Shown here in pieces: positions 16,599 to 26,104 of a DNA stretch of 47,845 bases (positions within the stretch are counted from its first letter, which is position 1; each line of letters begins with the position of its first letter). A program made the position numbers and the translations under genes. The notes below the pieces were generated by a model, which searched no databases, was not told the DNA's origin, and saw only the letters and a program-made list of their open reading frames with translations. Source of the DNA: an uncultured Gammaproteobacteria bacterium (GTDB lineage Bacteria > Pseudomonadota > Gammaproteobacteria > CAISUE01); NCBI GenBank assembly GCA_903888615.1, contig CAISUE010000047.1:1-47845 (forward strand). Direction: 5' to 3'.

Positions 16599-17219
16599 TT
16601 AAAACGCATTAGGCAATGCTAGAGGGAGGTACGCGTGTTGTTCAATACAATAGCTAAAAATTCTGCCACTTTCGATATCAAAAAACCAGCGGTGAATGAC
16701 GAGTTCTTTTTGACTTACTTTTTCTGCTATCCACGGAAAAGTTAAACAATGTTGATAAGAATTATGCAGCGATGCTTTGGCATAATCATCGGCATGCTGG
16801 AACGTAACACCCGGGGTTTTGATTAACGATACCCAATTACTGATAAAATCATCCTGAGCTAATTGACTGTTTTCTAACAACGCTTGCATGCCAGCGCATT
16901 GGCTATGACCCAATAAAATCAAATGTTTGACGTTTAAAAAACATACCCCAAATTCTAACGCGGCGCTGGTACCATGATGCGCTGCATCTTTTTCATAAGG
17001 CGGAATAATATTCGCGACATTCCGAACGACAAATAAATCGCCCGGATCACATTGCAAAATCACCGCGGGATCGACCCGTGAATCACAACACGAAACCACC
17101 ATCATGTGTGGTTGCTGACCATGGTGCGATAAAAATCGCATCACCGATTGGTCACCTGAAGCGTATTTTTTTTGAAATTCTGCATAACCTTGTAGCGCTT
17201 TAATGAAACTTTTTTCCAT
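16599..17219 (-). CDS. can: Beta-class carbonic anhydrase
   Basis: It hydrates CO2 to bicarbonate in the cytosol. The 206 aa carry the zinc ligands Cys44, His105 and Cys108 (SCCDSRVDP and GHSQCAG) and the Asp46-Arg48 dyad. Length is like E. coli Can (220). The ATG at 17219 follows GAGGTG at six bases. The permease upstream ends 16 bases before this start, so the two are probably cotranscribed. Bicarbonate supply or pH control together with amino-acid uptake is plausible. Confidence 0.95.
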   Translation of the reverse strand: MEKSFIKALQGYAEFQKKYASGDQSVMRFLSHHGQQPHMMVVSCCDSRVDPAVILQCDPGDLFVVRNVANIIPPYEKDAAHHGTSAALEFGVCFLNVKHLILLGHSQCAGMQALLENSQLAQDDFISNWVSLIKTPGVTFQHADDYAKASLHNSYQHCLTFPWIAEKVSQKELVIHRWFFDIESGRIFSYCIEQHAYLPLALPNAF

Positions 17220-17235
17220 AATAATCACCTCATGA

Positions 17236-18618
17236 TTAGCTTTTAGAGACAGAATAGAGTTTATGGCCGCAATAAATCAAGAGGAAAACAATGACGGATG
17301 AATACGTAATCACTAAATCAAACCATTGATAATGTTGGCTTGTGATAATCGGCAAACACTGTAAAACAATCACTAACACCAGAACTACCATCGCGAAGAT
17401 TTGGGCATAAGGATAAAATTTAGCTTGGTATTTTAAAACATTCAAATTACCATCACGCGTCAAGATTTTTTTGCGAAATTGGTAATGACTTAAAGCAATG
17501 CCGAACCAAGCGATGAAACCAGATAGCGAAGAAATTTGCAGTAAATAGTTAAACATCGTGCCATGTCCTACCAACGAAGAAAAAAACACCAAAGACCCGA
17601 TCAACGCTGTCACCAATAAAGCCAGCAAAGGAATACCGTGACGGGTGACGCGTGAAAACACTTTGGGTGCTTGATGGCTTTTGCCTAAATACCACAAAAT
17701 TCGCGTCGAAGCATACATACTGGCATTAGCTGCCGACAATACCGCAACTAAAGCAATAAAATTGATAATATTAGCGCCATAATTATGCCAATATTGATCA
17801 AAAATCAAAGTAAATGGACTCATATTGACATTATCTGACACAGCCAAACGCGGGTCATTATAAGGTATCAATAAGGTAATCAAACCGATGGTCGCCACAT
17901 AAAACAAGGTTAAACGCCAAAACACTAAATTGATCGATTTTGGAATAACGTCGGCAGGATTTTTTGTTTCAGCGGACGCCACCCCTACCAATTCTGTCCC
18001 TTGAAACGAAAAACCTGCAAATAAAAATACCACAATAAAACCCATCCAACCGGCATGAAAAGGTGCATCACCAATATGCCATAAAGGAATCCCAAACTGC
18101 GGTTTGTGGATAACCGCTGACAAACCTAGAACAATAAACGCTAAAATAGCCGAAACTTTGATAAAAGATAAATAATATTCTGCTTCACCGTAGACACGAA
18201 CCGAATAAATATTGCATAAAAATATCGTGACAAAAAATACGGCCGAAAAAATCAAGGTATTGACTTCAGGGAACCAATAACTGGCAATCAATGCCGCCGC
18301 GGCAATTTCAGCCGCAATGGTAATCGCCCAATTTAACCAATAATTGTAACCCATAGCAAAACCAAAGGATTTGCCAACATATACGGTTGAATAATCACAA
18401 AACGTCCCTGCCGTCGGTTGATAGGCACTCATCTCACCCAAACTGGTCATTAAAAAATACACAATAATCGCCATTAACAGATACGCTAACAGCGCACTAC
18501 CCGGTCCACCCACGTAAATCGCATAGCCACTGGCTAAAAAAATACCGGTTCCAACGGAACCCCCAATCGCCATCATCGTAATATGGCGTGATTTTAATTT
18601 TTGTGACAATTCACTCAT
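17236..18618 (-). CDS. Amino-acid permease, APC superfamily (LysP/GabP-like AAT family)
   Basis: A 460-aa inner-membrane protein with 12 helices. The N-terminus LKSRHITMMAIGGSVGTGIFLASG (residues 7-30) is the AAT-family substrate-binding helix 1 motif. GEMSAYQPTAGTFCDYS in helix 2 and FSFQGTELVGVASAETKNPADVIPKSI in helix 6 also match. Among E. coli members it looks closest to LysP-like basic amino-acid permeases, but the substrate cannot be told from sequence alone. It is the first gene of a two-gene unit with the carbonic anhydrase. Confidence 0.88.
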   Translation of the reverse strand: MSELSQKLKSRHITMMAIGGSVGTGIFLASGYAIYVGGPGSALLAYLLMAIIVYFLMTSLGEMSAYQPTAGTFCDYSTVYVGKSFGFAMGYNYWLNWAITIAAEIAAAALIASYWFPEVNTLIFSAVFFVTIFLCNIYSVRVYGEAEYYLSFIKVSAILAFIVLGLSAVIHKPQFGIPLWHIGDAPFHAGWMGFIVVFLFAGFSFQGTELVGVASAETKNPADVIPKSINLVFWRLTLFYVATIGLITLLIPYNDPRLAVSDNVNMSPFTLIFDQYWHNYGANIINFIALVAVLSAANASMYASTRILWYLGKSHQAPKVFSRVTRHGIPLLALLVTALIGSLVFFSSLVGHGTMFNYLLQISSLSGFIAWFGIALSHYQFRKKILTRDGNLNVLKYQAKFYPYAQIFAMVVLVLVIVLQCLPIITSQHYQWFDLVITYSSVIVFLLIYCGHKLYSVSKS

Positions 18619-18760
18619 AATTCTCTTCTATGTAAATGTTTTTAAGCTGACAACGTCAATCCTGTTAAGGAATTACGCTGCTGAACCAAGACCTCTCATG
18701 TATAATAGGCGTCTTTAGGCTTTTATGCCTGATCGTCCATTATATAGGGTAAATGCTTTC

Positions 18761-19969
18761 ATGTTTGATAAATTCCCAGCTGTCATTTTTGCATTAATCC
18801 TATCAACCTGTTTAGTCATTCCTTTTAGCATCGATATTTTTTTATCTGGCTTACCGGCAATCGCTGCCCATTTTCCAGGCGTCCATGTTTCACTGGTGTT
18901 AAGTATTGCTTTATTAGCCTTTGCGTTAGCACAACCGTTCTACGGACCCTTGTTCGATCGCTTCGGGCGCAGGCCTGTTTTAATCAGCGGCTTATGGATT
19001 TATACCCTTGCCTCTGCTGCCGTTATGTTGAGTGATTCGTATCACGGTTTGTTAGTGGGGCGATTTTTTCAAGCCATCGGAGGTTGCAGTACCACCATCG
19101 GCATTATCGCAGTGGTCAGAGACACCTATCAAGGTGAGCAATTATTAAAAGTCACAAGCATTATTATGGCGATGATTGGTATCAGCCCCACGTTAGCACC
19201 GTTACTTGGCAGCGTATTAAATGATGCTTGGGGCTGGCGTGCTAGTTTTGTATTTCTCTTTATTTTGGGTTGTTTCTTTTTACTATTGATCCAAGGCTTT
19301 TTCAAAGAAAGTTTGGCACACAAAAATTTACACGCACTGGGCTTTAAAAATATCTTTATAAATTACCACCATTTGGCTACCCAAGAATTTTTTTTAATGT
19401 ATGCAATTGCCGGCGGCATAGCCTTTAGTGTGTTATTCAGTTATTTCAGCTTATCTTCACTGTTTCTCATTAACCAAATGCACTTAAGCTTAGTGAGTTA
19501 TGGTTTATTAGTTGCTGTGAATGCGATTGCTTTAATTGGTATGGCACTGCTAGCTCCTTGGCTTCATCATCGATTGAGTTTACGCATCTTACAATGCAGC
19601 AGTTTCGTTTTAATGTTGTTTGGAGGCGTAAGTATGTGGGCAATCAATGCATTTTACGCAGCCACCCCTCTTCACTTCATGCTACCGATGTTTATTACCA
19701 CCATTGGCATTGGCTTAGTGCGCCCTGTATCCAGTACAGGCATCATGCAGTTAGCGCCTAACCACTTAATTGGTTCGACATCTTCTCTATTTAATTTCAT
19801 TGTTTTTATCATGGGTGCCATTGCCTCTGCCTTTAGCCCTCTTATCATTGATACCGTCAGCGACTTAGGCTTTTTTATCGTGGTTCTTAGCCTGATTGGC
19901 TTAGCATTGCCTTTATTCAATAAAGTTATTACCCTACGAAAACTACTCACAACGGTAGATAATTTTTAA
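18761..19969 (+). CDS. Bcr/CflA-type multidrug MFS exporter
   Basis: A 402-aa MFS transporter with 12 helices. LVIPFSIDIFLSGLPAIAAHFP matches the Bcr/CflA helix 1, YGPLFDRFGRRPVLISG is MFS motif A, and RFFQAIGGCSTTIGIIAVVRDTY with GISPTLAPLLGSVL gives the H+ antiport motif. Relatives export bicyclomycin, sulfonamides or sugars and dipeptides. The ATG at 18761 gives the normal N-terminus and has AGGG about 11 bases upstream. An in-frame ATG at 18725 would sit too close to a TATAAT box at 18701-18706 for a normal leader. Confidence 0.88.
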   Translation: MFDKFPAVIFALILSTCLVIPFSIDIFLSGLPAIAAHFPGVHVSLVLSIALLAFALAQPFYGPLFDRFGRRPVLISGLWIYTLASAAVMLSDSYHGLLVGRFFQAIGGCSTTIGIIAVVRDTYQGEQLLKVTSIIMAMIGISPTLAPLLGSVLNDAWGWRASFVFLFILGCFFLLLIQGFFKESLAHKNLHALGFKNIFINYHHLATQEFFLMYAIAGGIAFSVLFSYFSLSSLFLINQMHLSLVSYGLLVAVNAIALIGMALLAPWLHHRLSLRILQCSSFVLMLFGGVSMWAINAFYAATPLHFMLPMFITTIGIGLVRPVSSTGIMQLAPNHLIGSTSSLFNFIVFIMGAIASAFSPLIIDTVSDLGFFIVVLSLIGLALPLFNKVITLRKLLTTVDNF

Positions 19970-20113
19970 TCGCATGGCACAAGCATCAAGCACTGAAAAT
20001 TAGCGTTTATTCTCTGTTTTAATAGCATGCGATTTTCTTGACGAAGGAATGCGTCATAACAATGGCATCCTTATTGCAACACGATAAGCTCTCATGATTG
20101 AGAGGATTTAGCG

Positions 20114-21574
20114 ATGCTACGCTTAATTGATATCTATCAACAGCAAAGGATGGCCATAACGCAAGCAGTTCCCATCCGTATTAAAGAAGTCAAAACTTTT
20201 TTAAAATCCCTGTTGACATGTCAAGCGTTAAGCGCCTACCAAAAAATTGACCTATTAACCCTTCCCTTTCTTCATTATCAACATTTTGGCCACGCCTTAG
20301 TCAACACGCGCCGTAAAGCGTTAATGCATCGCTATTTTGATGCCCTTCAACAGTTGGTTACTAACGAAAACACCGCTATGGCTGTTAACACCGGCATTTG
20401 TCAACCCCTTAGCTGCGAAGGAACCTTGGGCCATATTATCGCCAGTCGTTTTAATAGTTACACTGTTAGCCGCTATCAACAATTACTGCAGCATTTACTC
20501 GCCACTGGCTTGCCCACGTTCGCGTTACTCTACTTACTGCAAAGGCAATCATCAAACGGCTTAACATTCGGTCATTGCCTAGCGTATTATCAGCCATCCC
20601 ATGTTTTGCTGGCACATTTTTACTTATCAGGGCGTTTGCTCGACGATTTACCACCCCCAATGCTTTTTTCATTACTGACACTCTCAACAAACCAAGGTCA
20701 TCCACTCGATCATTACATAGCGATTTATCAATCTGCTGCGGGTTTAAGGCATTATTGGCTATTTTTGGATTGTTTGATTGAACAAGGTTTAGCAAAAACG
20801 CTGGTATTGCAAACCTTACAACGCAATAGCCATTGTGAGCAATCGATCATTCCGTGTGTTGCTCGTTATCAAAGCCCACGTGGCCTCGAACAAACCGTGC
20901 ATTTTTTAGACCGTTGTGTAAGGCGGCAATTTGATGCCAATAGCATCGCCCAGTTATTAACCTTAAATACGATCGGTGAAGAGAGTTTCGGCCAACTCCT
21001 CGCACGGTACAATAATGCTCGTCAACGGCGACACTATGAACAATTATTACGTCATTTACACGCCTTAAGGGCATCCCCACCGTTAGTGACTCTGTTACGA
21101 GATTCGTATACAGAAAATATTTCGCCGCTGAATCTTGCTTGCCTTGAAGCTTATCAACAGCATCATATGGCACCTTTGTTGGCTTTACTGGAATTTAAAG
21201 ACCCACCCAACAGCCTTTTAAAGGCTTGTTTACCTTTTAAAGCAACGCTGTATGCTTATATTATCGCTTTGCCAAATAATGACAATAAACTCAACCTCAT
21301 TAAACACTGTTTACAGGTTGAAAAGCGTTTTGGCTTGGGCATTTTATTTCATCGTTACCAAACGCTTTACGAACGTCAGCAAAACCTTTGTTATTTGCAA
21401 TCCTTGCAAACGGTAGCGCAAGCATTAGCGCCGTTGCTTAACAATCCCCCGATCACCCATTCTCATGCCAGTTCGACGTTTTGTGCACCCAAACCTCATT
21501 CACCTAAAAACGTCACTCTGCTTAAGCGAATGCTGCGAACTTATCAAGAAGAGACGGTTACATGCTATACTTGA
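20114..21574 (+). CDS. Protein of about seven tandem 47-residue helical repeats, unknown family
   Basis: A 486-aa protein with no recognised domain, signal peptide or membrane segment. Its body is a tandem repeat of about 47 residues. The anchor position (His of a [FL]GHxLAxYQ-like motif) recurs at residues 60, 107, 154, 200, 248, 294 and about 342, and more weakly near 410. Each unit reads roughly xGHxLAxYQ..., then x-Y-x-x-LLxxLLxxGL, then LLxLLxxxS, predicting two or three helices per repeat and a solenoid. This is like, but not the same as, ankyrin (33) or TPR (34). Basic and His-rich residues dominate. GAGAGG lies 10 bases before the ATG. It is alone in the strand before rsfS. Repeat solenoids are typical of Legionellales host-directed proteins, but no secretion signal can be judged by eye. 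Confidence 0.7.
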   Translation: MLRLIDIYQQQRMAITQAVPIRIKEVKTFLKSLLTCQALSAYQKIDLLTLPFLHYQHFGHALVNTRRKALMHRYFDALQQLVTNENTAMAVNTGICQPLSCEGTLGHIIASRFNSYTVSRYQQLLQHLLATGLPTFALLYLLQRQSSNGLTFGHCLAYYQPSHVLLAHFYLSGRLLDDLPPPMLFSLLTLSTNQGHPLDHYIAIYQSAAGLRHYWLFLDCLIEQGLAKTLVLQTLQRNSHCEQSIIPCVARYQSPRGLEQTVHFLDRCVRRQFDANSIAQLLTLNTIGEESFGQLLARYNNARQRRHYEQLLRHLHALRASPPLVTLLRDSYTENISPLNLACLEAYQQHHMAPLLALLEFKDPPNSLLKACLPFKATLYAYIIALPNNDNKLNLIKHCLQVEKRFGLGILFHRYQTLYERQQNLCYLQSLQTVAQALAPLLNNPPITHSHASSTFCAPKPHSPKNVTLLKRMLRTYQEETVTCYT

Positions 21575-21611
21575 AACCATTTTTTTCAATACTCCATTTA
21601 CTGATCACGCA

Positions 21612-21947
21612 ATGACTATTTTAGCGAAAACCACCCCCAGCGACTTACCCAGTTTTATCCGCCACCAATTAGAAGATGGCAAAGCGCAAGCTATCGTTGA
21701 ACTCGATGTTACTGGCATTACCGATATTACCGACTTAATGGTTATTTGTACTGGCACATCGAATCGTCACGTCAAAGCGATTGCCGATCGCGTCATCGCG
21801 AGTGCTAAAATCGCCGGTTTTGAAATCGTCGGCTTTGAAGGCGAGCAAGATTGTGAATGGGTCCTTGTCGATTTAGGCGATGCTATTGTCCATGTCATGC
21901 AACAATCCGCCCGCGATCATTACCAATTAGAAGATTTGTGGCGTTAA
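21612..21947 (+). CDS. rsfS: Ribosomal silencing factor RsfS
   Basis: It binds ribosomal protein uL14 and blocks subunit joining in starvation. The 111 aa match E. coli RsfS (YbeB, 105 aa): DGKAQAIVELDVTGITDITDLMVICTGTSNRHVKAIADRV, then FEGEQDCEWVLVDLGDAIVHVMQQSARDHYQLEDLW. I use the ATG at 21612; the frame is open to 21465 but that part overlaps the upstream gene and has no family match. It is 10 bases from rlmH, the standard gammaproteobacterial pair. Confidence 0.95.
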   Translation: MTILAKTTPSDLPSFIRHQLEDGKAQAIVELDVTGITDITDLMVICTGTSNRHVKAIADRVIASAKIAGFEIVGFEGEQDCEWVLVDLGDAIVHVMQQSARDHYQLEDLWR

Positions 21948-21957
21948 TTTAACAAGC

Positions 21958-22422
21958 ATGAAGATTCACTTACTCGCCATTGGCAAAGGTATGCCTGCTT
22001 GGGTAGAAACAGCCTATCACGAATACGCTAAGCGCATGCCTGTGGATTATCGGCTTGAATTAATCGACATACCTGCACTCAAACGCAGCAATAACGCCAG
22101 TATCACTAAAATTACCCAATTAGAAACCGCCGCTTTATTGGCTAAAGTACCCAAATATCATCATGTAATTGCACTTGAACGTCGAGGGATTGCGATTTCT
22201 TCGCATGAGTTAGCCAAGCATTTGCAACATCATCACGATCAAAGTCAAGACCTCAGTATTTTAATCGGCGGGCCTGAAGGTTTAGATTTAACCATGATTT
22301 CGACTTACGAACAATGGAGTTTATCGAATTTGACCATGCCGCACCCTTTAGTGCGGGTGATTTTAGCCGAACAATTGTATCGTGCTACGTGCATTTTAAA
22401 AGACCATCCTTATCACCGTTAA
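21958..22422 (+). CDS. rlmH: 23S rRNA (pseudouridine1915-N3)-methyltransferase
   Basis: A SPOUT-fold enzyme that methylates pseudouridine 1915 in helix 69 of 23S rRNA, using AdoMet. The 154 aa compare with 155 in E. coli RlmH (YbeA). The AdoMet knot shows ILIGGPEGL and the C-terminal SLSNLTMPHPLVRVILAEQLYRATCILKDHPYHR. It ends four bases into the convergent arginase. It is cotranscribed with rsfS. Confidence 0.96.
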   Translation: MKIHLLAIGKGMPAWVETAYHEYAKRMPVDYRLELIDIPALKRSNNASITKITQLETAALLAKVPKYHHVIALERRGIAISSHELAKHLQHHHDQSQDLSILIGGPEGLDLTMISTYEQWSLSNLTMPHPLVRVILAEQLYRATCILKDHPYHR

Positions 22423-23297
22423 GCATAAACAGCGTCAAGCAGCGCAGCAATCAAATGTGCCGTCTTCGCTTGCACATCTAACAGAGGATTGTATTCGGTA
22501 ATTTCCAAACCCAACAAAGCCGCTTGATTTAAATGGGTGTGTACACTTTGGATAAAGGCTTGCGCATCTATCCCACCTGGCTCGTGATAACCGACGCCTG
22601 GCGCATCTTCTGGATCGAAACCATCCAAATCAATACTCAAACCAAAACCACAGGTATGACGCAATACATAGGCTTGTGCTTCTGCAAAGACGACGTCAAT
22701 ACCACGAGCTTGCACTTCAGCCATAAAATACACTTTAACCCCAAGTCTTGCTAACAAGTGCGCTTCTGGCGCTTGATAACTGCGAATACCGATCAAGCAA
22801 AGATTTTGCGGTTTTATTTTAGCAGCTGCATCAAACAGGTCACATAAATAGTTGACCCCATAACCCAATAAATGTGCTATTGGCATGCCGTGAATATTTT
22901 GTGTTTCTGAGGTTTCTGGCGTATGACTATCCATGTGGGCATCGACCCAAATAAGACCGATATCGCCCTGCTGCCGATTGGCGTGGGCCACCGCACTCCA
23001 AGTACCAATAGCACTTGAATGGTCGCCACCGATCACACAGAACCTTTCTTTCCTTGTCGCCAATGGCAACACCGCTTGCGCTAATTCAGTCAAATTTTGC
23101 TCAACGAGAGGCAATATTGTTAAGCCATTGTCTGCTGACGTGGCTTTGACCATAGGTAACCATTTAACGCGTAACGCTAGCGTAGCCAATAACTCGGGGT
23201 GATAGTACAAATACCAGGGCCCTAAGGCACAATCAGGATTATTTCCAGCAATACCTGAAGCAAAACCCAGTAAATTAAGCGTCGCGAGTGTTTTCAT
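22419..23297 (-). CDS. rocF: Arginase (ureohydrolase family)
   Basis: It splits arginine into ornithine and urea using a Mn2+ pair. The 292 aa show the ligands His93 (GGDHSSAIGT), Asp119, His121 and Asp123 (DAHMDSHTP) and Asp223 (SIDLDGFDP). GVGYHEPGG stands where most arginases have GxGTPxPGG, a small departure. SHTP after the metal Asp fits arginase rather than agmatinase. Its start overlaps the end of the ornithine cyclodeaminase gene by 23 bases, so translation is coupled and the product ornithine has an enzyme beside it. It closes an rph-OmpA-like-ocd-arginase run. Confidence 0.92.
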   Translation of the reverse strand: MKTLATLNLLGFASGIAGNNPDCALGPWYLYYHPELLATLALRVKWLPMVKATSADNGLTILPLVEQNLTELAQAVLPLATRKERFCVIGGDHSSAIGTWSAVAHANRQQGDIGLIWVDAHMDSHTPETSETQNIHGMPIAHLLGYGVNYLCDLFDAAAKIKPQNLCLIGIRSYQAPEAHLLARLGVKVYFMAEVQARGIDVVFAEAQAYVLRHTCGFGLSIDLDGFDPEDAPGVGYHEPGGIDAQAFIQSVHTHLNQAALLGLEITEYNPLLDVQAKTAHLIAALLDAVYA

Positions 23298-24321
23298 GGG
23301 TATTTCTCAACAAACCATAGAGATTTTTACAATCCGCCAATGTTTGCGGAATCAAATCTATTTGTTTTCCCAAACGATATTCACTGGCTAATTGATAGCA
23401 CAAACGTAAAATACTGAAATCTTCCAGCGCAAAACCGACGCTATCAAAAACAGTGATTTCATCACCGTTTTCACGCCCAGCTTTAAGCCCACTCAAAACT
23501 TCCCATAATTCGGCATACACAAAACTAGCAGCATCAAGCCCTAAATTTTGAATTTCCCCTTCTTTCAACGTTTGCGGTAAATATTCAACCACGACTTTTG
23601 CATGTTTTAAGATTTCCGGATCCAATTCCGTCTTACCAGGAGCATCGCCACCGATACCACAAATATGTTGGCCCGCTGTTAACCAAGATCGCTCTAAAAT
23701 ATGCAGTTTTTCTTTAGCAGCCGTGGCGGTGACAATAATATCAGCACCCATAATAGCAGCTTGGACATTATCCACAGGCATTAACGTAAACGCTTCATCT
23801 TTAAGATTATGAGCAAAGCGCAGCATAGCGTCTGGATCAATATCAAAATACGTAACGGTAGTTAACTCGAATAATGCCGCATGGGCAAGCACTTGAAATT
23901 CACTTTGTGCACCACAACCAAGAATCGCCAAGTGTTTGCTGGTTTTTTTAGCCAGGTAACGTGATGCTAAAGCGGCAGTGGCAGCAGTACGCAGCGCTGT
24001 TAATAACGTCATCGACGATAGCATCAAGGGATAACCCGTTATAACATCCGCAAGCATCCCAAACGCCACGACATTGAGTTTATTGCTCAGTGGATTATTA
24101 GGATGACCATTGACGTATTTAAAACTGTAAAATTCATCATTGCAAATCGGCATCAATTCTAAAACGCCATTGCGTACGTAAATCGCATGACGAGCGGATT
24201 TTTGAAAATTATCCCAATTGGAAAAATCTTCAATTAAATAAGCACATAAGCGCAAATAAAAATTTTTTAAAGTGATTTTGGCAATCAGTTCTTGAACCAC
24301 CGGTATTTCGAGCAATAACAT
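23275..24321 (-). CDS. ocd: Ornithine cyclodeaminase
   Basis: It turns L-ornithine into proline and ammonia with a bound NAD. The 348 aa are the normal length. Features are SNKLNVVAFGMLADVITGYPLMLSSMTLLTALRTAATAA for the substrate site, a Rossmann ILGCGAQSEFQVLAH, and GIGGDAPGKTELDPEIL with the catalytic Asp. The motif set favours true OCD over alanine dehydrogenase or mu-crystallin relatives. It follows the OmpA-like gene by 8 bases and overlaps arginase by 23 bases. Together they convert arginine to proline without a P5C step. Confidence 0.92.
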   Translation of the reverse strand: MLLLEIPVVQELIAKITLKNFYLRLCAYLIEDFSNWDNFQKSARHAIYVRNGVLELMPICNDEFYSFKYVNGHPNNPLSNKLNVVAFGMLADVITGYPLMLSSMTLLTALRTAATAALASRYLAKKTSKHLAILGCGAQSEFQVLAHAALFELTTVTYFDIDPDAMLRFAHNLKDEAFTLMPVDNVQAAIMGADIIVTATAAKEKLHILERSWLTAGQHICGIGGDAPGKTELDPEILKHAKVVVEYLPQTLKEGEIQNLGLDAASFVYAELWEVLSGLKAGRENGDEITVFDSVGFALEDFSILRLCYQLASEYRLGKQIDLIPQTLADCKNLYGLLRNTHENTRDA

Positions 24322-24329
24322 AGGTATTC

Positions 24330-24824
24330 CTATGGATTAAACAGCGTTAATTCCACGCGGCGATTCAATTGCCGACCATTGGCAGTCCCATTCGATGCAG
24401 CTGGATCTGCTGAACCCATACCAGCCATTTCAATGCGACCACTATCAATACCATGATTACGAAAATAATCCGCCACTGCCATCGCCCGTCTTAACGTAAT
24501 CAATTGATTGGTTTTCGGTTTGCCACGATTATCAGTATAAGCTTCAATACGAATATGTAAACTGGTGTATTTGTGCATTAATAGCACAACTTGACCCAGG
24601 GAACGCAATGCAATCGGCGTTAACCGTGAAGTCCCTTTAATAAAGGTATTATCGACCAGTAACGTTACCCGCACATCTTGACCATGTTCAACCACGTGAG
24701 CGCCACTGCCAGCTAATTCATGACTGAGTTGTGCTGCGGGTTGGTGTAAATTCGTGGCCGTGGTACAAGCTACTAACAAGAGGCTAACACTTAATAAAGA
24801 AGCTTTAATAGAGGATTTGATCAT
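24330..24824 (-). CDS. OmpA-domain lipoprotein (Pal/YiaD-like)
   Basis: A 164-aa protein. The N-terminal signal ends in a clear lipobox LLVAC (Cys20), so it should be a lipid-anchored envelope protein. Residues 50-164 form an OmpA C-terminal peptidoglycan-binding domain: [86 protein letters not shown] with the diaminopimelate-binding Asp and Arg. It is similar in size to Pal but lacks tol genes nearby. It overlaps rph by 4 bases and precedes ocd by 8, an unexpected place for an envelope gene. Confidence 0.88.
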   Translation of the reverse strand: MIKSSIKASLLSVSLLLVACTTATNLHQPAAQLSHELAGSGAHVVEHGQDVRVTLLVDNTFIKGTSRLTPIALRSLGQVVLLMHKYTSLHIRIEAYTDNRGKPKTNQLITLRRAMAVADYFRNHGIDSGRIEMAGMGSADPAASNGTANGRQLNRRVELTLFNP

Positions 24825-25537
24825 AAGGCTAACGCTTCGCGTTGTTTAAGCACCAAAGCACTGATCCCGATTTTTGCCAAATCCATCATTTGCACCATTT
24901 GTTCACTGCTAAAACAATTTTTTTCAGCCGTACCCTGTACTTCGATAAAACCATGCTGTTCGGTCATTACCACATTCATATCGGTTTCCGCTGACGAATC
25001 TTCAGCATAATTTAAATCCAATATCGCTTTATCACGATGAATACCGACCGATACTGCAGCCACTAAACGTTCAAACGGATGTATTTTTAACGACCGTTTT
25101 TTCACCAACACATTCAGTGCATCCATTAAAGCAACAGCCCCACCGGTGATACTGGCGGTACGTGTGCCACCATCCGCTTGCAATACATCGCAATCCACCG
25201 TGATGGTCACCTCCCCCATCGCTTTTAAATTGACCATTGCGCGCAGTGAACGCGCAATCAAACGTTGAATTTCTAACGTCCGTCCGGTTTGTTTACCCTT
25301 CGTCGCTTCGCGATCGACACGTTCATTGGTCGCTCGCGGCAACATGCCGTATTCTGCCGTAATCCAACCCTGACCTGTGCCTTTTAAAAACCGTGGTACA
25401 CCGTTACTAATCGAAGCGGTACATAAGACTTTCGTGTCGCCATAAGCGATTAAGACCGAACCTTCAGCATGTTTGGTGTATTGACGAGTGAGGTTAATTG
25501 GGCGAAGCTGATCGGCTAAGCGGTTATCGATACGCAT
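24821..25537 (-). CDS. rph: Ribonuclease PH
   Basis: A phosphorolytic 3'-5' exoribonuclease that trims tRNA 3' ends. With the ATG at 25537 it is 238 aa, exactly the E. coli length. AGGA lies 8-11 bases before it, while the frame extends 15 codons further without a match. Motifs: [104 protein letters not shown]. It leads the unit with the OmpA-like lipoprotein, ocd and arginase. Confidence 0.96.
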   Translation of the reverse strand: MRIDNRLADQLRPINLTRQYTKHAEGSVLIAYGDTKVLCTASISNGVPRFLKGTGQGWITAEYGMLPRATNERVDREATKGKQTGRTLEIQRLIARSLRAMVNLKAMGEVTITVDCDVLQADGGTRTASITGGAVALMDALNVLVKKRSLKIHPFERLVAAVSVGIHRDKAILDLNYAEDSSAETDMNVVMTEQHGFIEVQGTAEKNCFSSEQMVQMMDLAKIGISALVLKQREALAL

Positions 25538-25624
25538 ATGCAATCCTGAAATCATAAAGACAGTGATTTTAACGACTTTCACTTCAAATTGATCTAAGAA
25601 TTTACGATATTTGATATTTAAAGC

Positions 25625-26104
25625 TTATTTAATAATCCCACAGACTTTTTGATTAATACCGCCACCCAGTTTTCGGTCAATACTGGCAAAATCATCGCCA
25701 CCTTCGTGAATCACCAAACTGCGACCCTTGATTTCAAATAAATGTTGATAACGAGGCGCTAACACTACTGTGGTCGCGGTGCCATCGGCATTGACGTATA
25801 AGCTCGGCAAGCCGCCCAATTGTTCATTGGCTGACCCGGTAGGTGGATCAAAAATGGCACCTGCCGCTAACGCATTATTGGCACAGAAAGGATTTTGTTG
25901 GATATGAAAACCGTGATAACCTGGAACTAAATGCTTTAAATGCGGTTGAAATTCCAGCCCATAAGGCGATTCATTAATGCGCACCGTGCCAAGCAATGGA
26001 CCTAAACCCTTTGCAACGGTCGCATACATTGGCACAATGATATCAGCTTGAGCTAATAATGGCACAATGCACGTTAGCATCAAAACAAATGGCTTTACTT
26101 TCAT
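25625..26104 (-). CDS. Cu/Zn superoxide dismutase-like protein lacking most metal ligands
   Basis: A 159-aa SodC-fold protein with a signal peptide (about 1-20, ending LLAQA-D), so periplasmic. The scaffold is clear: GYHGFHIQQNPFC, GGLPSLYVNADGTAT, LVIHEGGDDFAS, KLGGGINQKVCGII, and the Cys74-Cys155 disulphide. But the metal site is gone. Of the four Cu ligands only His67 and His133 remain; the second is Gln69 and the bridging His is Ile84. All Zn ligands are missing (NEQLGG replaces the HLGD block) and the active-site Arg before CGV is Gln. It should not dismutate superoxide like SodC or Cu-only SODs. It may be a decoy, chaperone-like or structural relative. AAGGGCGG lies before the ATG. Confidence 0.82.
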   Translation of the reverse strand: MKVKPFVLMLTCIVPLLAQADIIVPMYATVAKGLGPLLGTVRINESPYGLEFQPHLKHLVPGYHGFHIQQNPFCANNALAAGAIFDPPTGSANEQLGGLPSLYVNADGTATTVVLAPRYQHLFEIKGRSLVIHEGGDDFASIDRKLGGGINQKVCGIIK

